Positions 5,957-11,126 of a stretch of DNA of 11,126 nt are shown piece by piece. Made by a program: the position numbers and the translations under genes. Numbering within the stretch: position 1 is the stretch's first letter; each line of letters begins with the position of its first letter. The notes beneath the pieces are model-generated. The model was not told the DNA's origin and searched no databases. It worked only from the letters and a program-made list of their open reading frames with translations. This stretch comes from JBIKVP01 sp044356745 (GTDB lineage Bacteria; Pseudomonadota; Alphaproteobacteria; Rhizobiales; Beijerinckiaceae). The DNA is taken from contig JBIKVP010000069.1 in assembly GCA_044356745.1 (NCBI GenBank), positions 1 to 11,126 of the forward strand. The letters are read 5' to 3'.

Positions 5957-7351
5957 TTACCGTATCCGCTCCCTGATAAACGTCTCAATCGCACTTTGAT
6001 CATTAGCGATACGCGTCATATATTCTTTACGCTCATAAAGATCGGCCATGTGGGGCGGAAGTGCGGGGCGAAAGCCCACAGCTTTTTCAACAGCATCTGG
6101 AAACTTAGCGGGATGCGCTGTGCCAACAACGATTTGCGGTGTGTGACGATCAATTTTTAATCTGCGTCGCGCCGCAGCCGACCCAACCGCTGTATGTGGA
6201 TCAAGCAGATAGCCTGCTTTTTGATAGGTATGACGCATTTCATCAAGCGTCTCTTGTTCATTGACCGCTTCGGCTGAAAAATCAGCGCGAATACGCGCAA
6301 GCGGTTCATCCTCAACGTCAAAGCTTTTTGATTGAGCAAGAGAAGCCATCAGCCCACGAATTTTCGCGGCATCGCGATCATACGCTTCAAACAAAAGGCG
6401 TTCAAAATTTGAAGAGACCTGAATATCCATCGATGGCGACACAGTTGCGTCAACCCCCGTTACCTCATAGCGCCCTGTGTTGAGCGTGCGCACAAGAATA
6501 TCATTTTGATTAGTCGCAATACAGAAATTCGTAACGGGTAGCCCCATTTGCTTAGCGATAAAACCCGCGAGCACATCACCAAAATTTCCCGTCGGCACAG
6601 AAAATGACACAGGGCGATGAGGCGCCCCTAAACTCAGCGCTGATGTGACATAATACACAATCTGCGCTGCAATCCGTCCCCAGTTAATTGAATTAACGCC
6701 TGAAAGTCCAACAGAATCACGAAACGCATGATGATTGAACATAGCTTTCACAAGCGCTTGTGCATCATCAAATGTGCCATCAATGGCAAGTGCATGAACA
6801 TTTGCGGCGTGTGGGGTCGTCATCTGGCGACGTTGCACCTCAGAGACACGTCCATGCGGATACAAAATAAAAACATCGACTTGATCAAGCCCCATGAATG
6901 CATCAATGGCCGCACTGCCCGTATCACCCGATGTCGCCCCTACAATCGTGGCGCGCTGTCCGCGCCGCTTCAAGATATGATCCATCATCTGTCCTAACAG
7001 ACGCATCGCAATATCTTTAAAAGCGAGTGTGGGGCCGTGAAACACCTCTAAAACAAACAGGTTATCATCGATTTGCACCAGCGGGCATACGCTTGGATGA
7101 CGAAAAGCGTGATAAGCGCGCTCTAGCATGGGGCGAAAATCGCCCTTACTTATATCACCATCAATCAAAGGAGTGAGCACAGCTTCAGCGGTGTCAATGT
7201 AAGATTGACCTGCAAGTGATGACAAATTCTCTTTGGAAAATTGCGGTATCGTTTGGGGAATATACAAACCACCGTCACGCGCTAAACCAGCGAGTAACGT
7301 GTCACAAAACGTCATTGTTGGTGCTTCGCCACGGGTCGAGATATGTTGCAT
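5957..7351 (-). CDS. thrC: Threonine synthase
   Basis: A 464-residue PLP enzyme that converts O-phosphohomoserine to threonine, the last step of threonine synthesis. The N-terminus MQHISTRGEAP is the standard opening for this enzyme. The PLP lysine is Lys112 in FHGPTLAFKDIAMR. The cofactor phosphate is bound by TSGDTG (140-145) and GNFGD (255-259). SPSMDIQVSSNFERLLFE (305-322), DPHTAVG (384-390) and GTAHPAKF (410-417) are further family blocks. Length fits the longer (bacterial/fungal) form of the enzyme. The start codon has GAAGG about 10 bases upstream, overlapping the SURF1 stop codon (13-base gap between the genes), which argues for co-transcription with SURF1. This pairing after oxidase assembly genes is common in alphaproteobacteria. 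Confidence 0.96.
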   Translation of the reverse strand: MQHISTRGEAPTMTFCDTLLAGLARDGGLYIPQTIPQFSKENLSSLAGQSYIDTAEAVLTPLIDGDISKGDFRPMLERAYHAFRHPSVCPLVQIDDNLFVLEVFHGPTLAFKDIAMRLLGQMMDHILKRRGQRATIVGATSGDTGSAAIDAFMGLDQVDVFILYPHGRVSEVQRRQMTTPHAANVHALAIDGTFDDAQALVKAMFNHHAFRDSVGLSGVNSINWGRIAAQIVYYVTSALSLGAPHRPVSFSVPTGNFGDVLAGFIAKQMGLPVTNFCIATNQNDILVRTLNTGRYEVTGVDATVSPSMDIQVSSNFERLLFEAYDRDAAKIRGLMASLAQSKSFDVEDEPLARIRADFSAEAVNEQETLDEMRHTYQKAGYLLDPHTAVGSAAARRRLKIDRHTPQIVVGTAHPAKFPDAVEKAVGFRPALPPHMADLYERKEYMTRIANDQSAIETFIRERIR

Positions 7352-7364
7352 GGATTTTAAGCCT

Positions 7365-8087
7365 TCAATGTCTGAAAGAGCGATACATCACAACGCTATA
7401 CACCCCTACAAGCGTGAGTGCCAAGCCAAACCATGTCAGTGCATACATCAAATGCGGATTACGCAGGTTTACCCCTTGTGGGTCGGGACGTGGCCACTCT
7501 GCTGTGGGTGTAATAACCTCAAGGAAAAAAGGCACATGCTCAAATCCATTCGCTAAACTGACTTGGGCACGCATTGCCTCACCATCGCGCCAATACCAGT
7601 TTTTTTGCGACACTGCATTTTGCGGGCTAAAAGCCGTTGGCACTTCCGAAAGGCGTATGCGGGTGTCTAAAGTGACATCGCCAGCAGGTTGACTGTTCGG
7701 GCGCGATGCAGGATTTTTCAAAGGATCGGGAACAATGCCGCGCACGACAAGCACAGTGCGCTGACCAGTTTGCAACGGGGTAATGACCTGCCACGCCGCA
7801 CCTTGTGTTTGAGCGCTGATCAGATATTGCTCTTGATCATGGCGGAATAATCCTGACACATTGACGCGGCGAAATTCTGCTTCAGAGGGAGATGCTTCCC
7901 ACAAGGCACGTGCTTGCGCAAAGCTCAACGCAGGCAATGCACTGCGCTCTTCTAAGCGCGCAATCAGCCCCTCTTTCCACGTTTTACGTTGTAGCTGCCA
8001 CGTGCCAAGCGTGATTAAAATGGCGAGCGAAATGAGTGTAAGCACTGATAAAAGGATGATGGATGAGCGCGACGACATCATCTTCAT
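7365..8087 (-). CDS. surf1: SURF1-family cytochrome oxidase assembly protein
   Basis: A 240-residue inner-membrane protein that helps heme a insertion or maturation of aa3-type cytochrome c oxidase. It has the SURF1 plan of two membrane helices flanking a large periplasmic domain: helix 1 at about 9-28, directly followed by the signature LGTWQLQRKTWK (27-38), and helix 2 at about 215-234 in PHLMYALTWFGLALTLVGVY. His212, just before helix 2, is the family's conserved heme-linked histidine. VVRGIVP (114-120) matches the conserved central strand. Its ATG overlaps the DUF983 stop codon in ATGA (8087-8084), a classic coupling arrangement. Oxidase subunit genes, which usually stand just upstream, are absent from the window. 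Confidence 0.94.
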   Translation of the reverse strand: MKMMSSRSSIILLSVLTLISLAILITLGTWQLQRKTWKEGLIARLEERSALPALSFAQARALWEASPSEAEFRRVNVSGLFRHDQEQYLISAQTQGAAWQVITPLQTGQRTVLVVRGIVPDPLKNPASRPNSQPAGDVTLDTRIRLSEVPTAFSPQNAVSQKNWYWRDGEAMRAQVSLANGFEHVPFFLEVITPTAEWPRPDPQGVNLRNPHLMYALTWFGLALTLVGVYSVVMYRSFRH

Positions 8088-8479
8088 GGCGCTTTAAACC
8101 GCTCTTCAACGGCTTTATTGGCATATTGCAGCGTAATCAAAACACCTTTGAATGGCCGCAACATGGCAAGGCAGACCAGTGTAATCAGCGGCACTTGCAC
8201 CAGCGCATGAACCCACCACACGGGTTCATAAGTGAATTCCATGTAAAGCGCGACACCTGCAACAAGCGCGCCGGCGAGCAGCATCACAAAAACGGCAGGG
8301 CCATCCGCCGAGTCAGCAAAGCTATAATCAAGACCACACACTTCACATGATGGTGCAACTGTCAGTAGCCCACTGAATAACTTGCCCTGTCCACAATGAG
8401 GACATAGCCCTTTAATCCCTAATACAACAGGGGAAGCAGATGTTTGTGGTGTGGGGGGATGCGTTATCAAATCAGTCAT
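8084..8479 (-). CDS. DUF983 zinc-ribbon membrane protein
   Basis: A 131-residue member of the DUF983 family. Its exact role is not known, but relatives sit in cytochrome oxidase operons and are presumed to aid oxidase biogenesis. A zinc ribbon is formed by CPHC (26-29) and CEVC (45-48), followed by the family hallmark GLDYSFADSADGPAVFV (49-65). Two membrane helices follow at about 61-82 and 88-106, with the conserved LRPFKGVLITLQY (107-119) after them. It is the first gene of the leftward cluster and overlaps surf1 by 4 bases. No convincing promoter or strong ribosome binding site could be picked out in the 91-base gap to the divergent hisE. Confidence 0.92.
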   Translation of the reverse strand: MTDLITHPPTPQTSASPVVLGIKGLCPHCGQGKLFSGLLTVAPSCEVCGLDYSFADSADGPAVFVMLLAGALVAGVALYMEFTYEPVWWVHALVQVPLITLVCLAMLRPFKGVLITLQYANKAVEERFKAP

Positions 8480-8570
8480 AATGCTTTATAGCAAAACGGG
8501 TTATAATGCGCAAACAAACGAATATGATCTTTCATTCCCCTTTTTGGAAATACATCTATAAGCTGCAAGC

Positions 8571-8894
8571 ATGAGTGATTCTCTCAGCCGACTTTATCAG
8601 GCCATTCAACATGCGAGGCAGCTTTCACCTGTTGAGTCGCGCACGGCGCGATTGCTTGAAGAAGGAATGCTAAAAATCGCGCGCAAGGTTGGCGAGGAAG
8701 CGATTGAAGTCGCGCTTGATGCTGTTGAAGGTCAGCGTGGGCGCGTCATTGCAGAGAGTGCCGATCTTCTTTATAACCTCACTGTTTTATGGGTTGAGAT
8801 GAACATTTCACCTGATGATGTCTGGTCAGAAATGAATCGGCGTGAAAGCACATTTGGAATTGCCGAAAAAGAACCCAAACTTAAAGCATTGTGA
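8571..8894 (+). CDS. hisE: Phosphoribosyl-ATP pyrophosphatase
   Basis: A 107-residue enzyme that hydrolyses phosphoribosyl-ATP to phosphoribosyl-AMP and pyrophosphate, the second step of histidine synthesis. It matches the MazG-like all-alpha family: KIARKVGEEAIEV (35-47) and ESADLLYNL (62-70) supply the Mg-binding acidic residues Glu42, Glu43, Glu46, Glu62 and Asp65, and DVWSEMNRRE (83-92) plus GIAEKEPK (96-103) complete the family pattern. Length is that of a stand-alone HisE. In many alphaproteobacteria hisE follows hisF in a his operon; here no other his gene is in view. The ribosome binding site is weak (AAGC just before ATG). A TATAAG lies at 8557-8562 but is too close to the start codon and lacks a -35 partner. 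Confidence 0.96.
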   Translation: MSDSLSRLYQAIQHARQLSPVESRTARLLEEGMLKIARKVGEEAIEVALDAVEGQRGRVIAESADLLYNLTVLWVEMNISPDDVWSEMNRRESTFGIAEKEPKLKAL

Positions 8895-9078
8895 GATTAT
8901 TCTCTTATTGTATGCGCGTTTAGCTGCCTCTCATTGATGAGCCGTTTCACACTTCGAAATAATACATTTATTTCATCAAATTATATTCCTTTCTCTCATA
9001 TAATTTATATCGGCAATATGATTGATGTATTTTATTGATGGTTAAATTTATGTTTAATTGTTTTTATGTAATGGTTTG
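8895..9078. other. AT-rich gap between hisE and the accessory genes
   Basis: The 184 bases carry no gene that I can support. Short palindromes (for example CTCA-TTGA-TGAG at 8931-8942) have no T-tract after them and are not clear terminators. The second half, 8961-9065, is strongly AT-rich, with repeated TTGATG hexamers (9022-9027 and 9035-9040) that lack well-spaced -10 partners. The AT-rich stretch directly abuts the G+C-rich start of the next gene. Confidence 0.4.
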
Positions 9079-10116
9079 ATGTCATCGAGTGCTGGTTTGA
9101 AGTCGGTGGAAGGCGTGGGCAGCGAGCGTTCACATCAAAGTGACAGACGCTCTGAGGGAGCCGATGCGGCTGTGAGGTCGCGTGGCGCTCAAGGTCGCGA
9201 TGTTCAGGGGCGCGGTGTGCGTGATGCAACGCCTTCAGTGCAAGCCTTTGATCAAAAGCTTGCTGATGCGCGAAGCGCGTCTGCTCCTGTCTCAAGATCT
9301 GCTCCAACACATGCTTTAAGTGATTCCCAAAATCCTGCCCCAAGCTCTGCCCGTGCATCACAATCTTTGTCTGATGCTTCGTCACCTGCTCCGGCTCAGC
9401 TTCTTGCAGCAGCTGCGCCACCTGTCTCTGTTGCCGCGTCTCCTCAGGCCAACGCGCCATTGGCGATGGATCAAAGCGCACAAGATTATCAAACGCATTA
9501 TGAGCAGCCACGTGCGCAAACCAGCGCTTTACGTCGCTTGCTTGATCAACCCAAAGCGCAAATCAACGCGGCTCAGTTAAGAGAGCTTGCGCTGCCCTTG
9601 GCGGCAGCTTATGGCGCAGGGGAAAGTCTGATCGGTGATCTTCATGCTGAATCGGATTTGAAGATTGCTTTAAAAGACACGGCGATGCACCTTGCTGCAT
9701 CGCTTGATCCCAACGATCAGGCGGCCGCCGCTCAAATCACTCAAGACTTGAATAATCCAAAGCGTGATGATGCGCGCGATGCTTATAAAGCGCACACGTG
9801 GGAGCGTGGGTTCAGGCTGTCTGCGCCCATTGTTGAGGTGTCTGATGCTCTTTTAAGTGCCAGTCAAACAATCTTTAAAGGCGCAAAAGCCACAATCCCC
9901 ATGGCGATATCCGGTTATGTCGCACTCCTTAAAACAGATTATATTCTTGCCACAGAGCCTGATATCGCACGGCAAGCCCTTCAAAATGGCGTTAAAGACA
10001 CTGCACAAAATTTCACGCAGCAATCAAACGCACTTGCTGCAACGATCGAGGGCACATTTGGCGCTTCTCCTGACCAGCTTATGCCAACAACACATGCGAC
10101 GGCGCTCAAATGCTGA
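9079..10116 (+). CDS. Unrecognised Ala/Ser/Gln-rich protein, possible effector or toxin N-terminal part
   Basis: I do not recognise this 345-residue protein. Residues 1-145 look disordered: an Arg/Gly/Ser-rich start (GRDVQGRGVRD at 39-49), then a Pro/Ala/Ser-rich stretch. Residues about 147-345 look helical and folded, with LRRLLDQ (151-157), LRELALPLAAAYGAGESLI (167-185), WERGFRLSAPIVEVSDALL (241-259) and VKDTAQNFTQQSNALAATI (305-323). No signal peptide or clear membrane helix is seen. ATG at 9079 was chosen, though its ribosome binding site is poor; an in-frame TTG at 9058 is the alternative. It overlaps the next frame by ATGCTGA (10110-10116) and shares its composition, so the two may be one gene broken by a frameshift, or a coupled pair. 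The disordered Pro/Ala/Gln-rich N-terminus fits secreted effectors of host-associated bacteria, by inference only. Confidence 0.7.
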   Translation: MSSSAGLKSVEGVGSERSHQSDRRSEGADAAVRSRGAQGRDVQGRGVRDATPSVQAFDQKLADARSASAPVSRSAPTHALSDSQNPAPSSARASQSLSDASSPAPAQLLAAAAPPVSVAASPQANAPLAMDQSAQDYQTHYEQPRAQTSALRRLLDQPKAQINAAQLRELALPLAAAYGAGESLIGDLHAESDLKIALKDTAMHLAASLDPNDQAAAAQITQDLNNPKRDDARDAYKAHTWERGFRLSAPIVEVSDALLSASQTIFKGAKATIPMAISGYVALLKTDYILATEPDIARQALQNGVKDTAQNFTQQSNALAATIEGTFGASPDQLMPTTHATALKC

Positions 10117-11045
10117 TCGGCAATCCTGTTGGCGAATTTACAAAATCGGCTCAAGGCAAGCAGACGTGGGGTAAAGCAGCTGGTGTGACTGGAGCAAACT
10201 TTGTGGATATAACCGAAACCCTTCCCGCCCTTGCTGCAGCAACAACAGCGGCAAAAAGCATCTCAGCGCCCCAACCAAGCGCATTGGCACATCAAGTCGA
10301 TGGCGCGCTTCTTACACAAACATCTGCACAAACATCCGCGCAACACCGTCCCGCAATGCCTAACATGGCAAACATCACAAGCAGCATTCAACAAACCATC
10401 GCTGATGTCAGACAACATCTTGCGCAACAAAAACAGAGTATCGCGCATCAAAGACAGCATCTTGCGCAACAAGGGCAGACTCTGATCGACGGATTCATCA
10501 AAAAAGGCGATCAAATCACCGATGACGCTTTTCATGCCGCCGCTAAACTCGCTCAAGCCCTCGGCTTTAATGACTGGCCAAAAGGCGGACCATTCGCAGG
10601 AAGCAATGGCGGCCTCACTCCCGCATTCGCAGGCGCAAGTTTTAGCGAGCCATCTCCCAAAATACAAACACAACCAATAAACCAACCCCTCGAAACACAA
10701 AAAATGGAAACAAATGGAAATGGGGAGGGAACGGGGGGAACGGGCGACAAGATTTTATCAGTAGAAGAAGAAATTATGGCTTTAGAACGGGATCTAGCTG
10801 ATATTGCATACGATTTTAATCATGCAGCAGCGCTCGTGAATCAAACGCGCAGTCCAGAAAATATTAATTACTTTATACATGTATGTGAGCAACATTTTGA
10901 AAAAAGCAAAGAGCTTTTGGCTTTGTATAAGCAACAAATAGAATCACCAGATTTATCAGAAAATGCAAAAGGAAATATACAACATGAAATAGATGATATT
11001 AATATACCCCTCACATTTGAAGAGTTGGTGCCTGAAGTATTTTGA
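10110..11045 (+). CDS. Unrecognised mosaic protein with low-G+C C-terminal tip
   Basis: A 311-residue protein without a family I can name. Residues 1-50 (NPVGEFTKSAQGKQTWGKAA, then an Ala/Thr-rich helix) could continue the upstream frame. Residues 60-125 are Gln-rich, with a 14-residue tandem repeat RQHLAQQ at 101-107 and 115-121. Residues 126-180 include FIKKGDQITDDAFHAAAKL and a Gly/Phe/Ala stretch. A linker of Gly, Asn and Thr (201-212) leads to a charged helical tip (214-311) with EEEIMALERDLADIAYDF and HFEKSKELLALYKQQIES. The tip is coded in DNA of about 27-28% G+C, far below the upstream part, with frequent ATA and AAA codons. No convincing ribosome binding site precedes the ATG at 10110, so translation probably depends on coupling with, or fusion to, the upstream frame. 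A polymorphic toxin-like layout is an inference; no catalytic motif is visible in the tip. Confidence 0.62.
   Translation: MLIGNPVGEFTKSAQGKQTWGKAAGVTGANFVDITETLPALAAATTAAKSISAPQPSALAHQVDGALLTQTSAQTSAQHRPAMPNMANITSSIQQTIADVRQHLAQQKQSIAHQRQHLAQQGQTLIDGFIKKGDQITDDAFHAAAKLAQALGFNDWPKGGPFAGSNGGLTPAFAGASFSEPSPKIQTQPINQPLETQKMETNGNGEGTGGTGDKILSVEEEIMALERDLADIAYDFNHAAALVNQTRSPENINYFIHVCEQHFEKSKELLALYKQQIESPDLSENAKGNIQHEIDDINIPLTFEELVPEVF
10316..10339 (+). repeat. 12-base tandem duplication
   Basis: ACAAACATCTGC (10316-10327) is followed directly by ACAAACATCCGC (10328-10339), differing at one base. It encodes two Thr-Ser-Ala-Gln units in the Gln-rich part of the second accessory gene. Confidence 0.8.
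10410..10479 (+). repeat. Two copies of a 28-base repeat at 42-base spacing
   Basis: The segment at 10410-10437 recurs at 10452-10479 with a few base changes; the core CATCTTGCGCAACAA is identical in both. The 42-base period equals 14 codons and encodes RQHLAQQ(K/G)Q twice, so it keeps the frame and would repeat every four helical turns, as in a coiled coil. Confidence 0.8.
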
Positions 11046-11062
11046 AGTTATCGGATAGGCGG

Positions 11063-11126
11063 TCAACCCATAATCGTGCTTTTTGCGGAAAAGTGGTATT
11101 CAGGAAGCCAAGGATGGCCTTCACGA
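11063..11126 (-). CDS. Possible C-terminus of a leftward gene (partial, unidentified)
   Basis: A minus-strand frame is open from the window edge to a TGA at 11065-11063 and encodes 20 residues, containing EGHPWLPEYHFSAKS and ending TIMG. The residue mix looks protein-like, and its stop falls 17 bases after the stop of the converging accessory gene, a natural tail-to-tail layout. The piece is too short to name, and plus-strand frames over the same bases are also open to the edge. Confidence 0.25.
   Translation of the reverse strand, partial: REGHPWLPEYHFSAKSTIMG

Noticed and set aside
9032..9511. 159-codon minus-strand frame opposite the first accessory gene
   Set aside because: It mirrors the coding strand, has a His/Gln/Arg-rich composition typical of antisense translation, and shows no domain.
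10263..10700. 145-codon minus-strand frame opposite the second accessory gene
   Set aside because: It is Cys/Trp/Leu-rich as expected from the antisense of a Gln/Ala-rich region, and lacks start signals.
11046..11126. Plus-strand immunity gene after the mosaic gene
   Set aside because: Only 81 bases remain; a frame from a GTG near 11077 is open to the edge but has no ribosome binding site or recognisable product, so nothing can be claimed.
1..11126. tRNA, rRNA, CRISPR array or riboswitch
   Set aside because: None was recognised by eye on either strand; a covariance-model search was not possible here.

Overview
The window looks like chromosomal DNA of an alphaproteobacterium of moderate G+C. 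Three things point there: a Ros/MucR-type regulator, a NifU-like protein with the Nfu N-terminal domain typical of alphaproteobacteria and mitochondria, and the DUF983-SURF1-threonine synthase order that often follows the cytochrome oxidase genes in this class. The genus cannot be named from the sequence alone.

Layout. Positions 1-58 hold the start of a leftward gene that resembles an IS630-type transposase. A rightward NifU-like Fe-S scaffold gene (207-770) and a leftward mucR gene (850-1287) converge on a shared hairpin terminator. An AT-rich 448-base gap follows, then msrB (1736-2131) and an oligopeptidase B gene (2207-4351), both rightward. From 8479 down to 4522 there is a compact leftward gene cluster: DUF983 protein, SURF1, threonine synthase, glyoxalase I and a PfkB-family sugar kinase. 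It ends in an intrinsic terminator that lies inside the 3' end of the oligopeptidase gene. A stand-alone hisE (8571-8894) diverges from this cluster.

The right part (9079-11045) is the accessory region. It holds two rightward reading frames that overlap by 7 bases. They encode Ala/Gln/Ser-rich proteins with no family I recognise. The second ends in a Gly-rich linker followed by a roughly 98-residue tip of sharply lower G+C (about 27-28% in two hand-counted 60-base blocks, against 52% and 60% in blocks upstream). This mosaic shape resembles polymorphic-toxin or effector genes with exchangeable C-terminal tips, but no toxin family is identified. The two frames may be one gene split by a frameshift.

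Functionally, the core genes cover Fe-S assembly, repair of oxidised methionine, peptide breakdown, heme-copper oxidase assembly, threonine and histidine synthesis, and methylglyoxal detoxification. Nothing I see is a proven new system. The best candidate for one is the mosaic pair at the right end.
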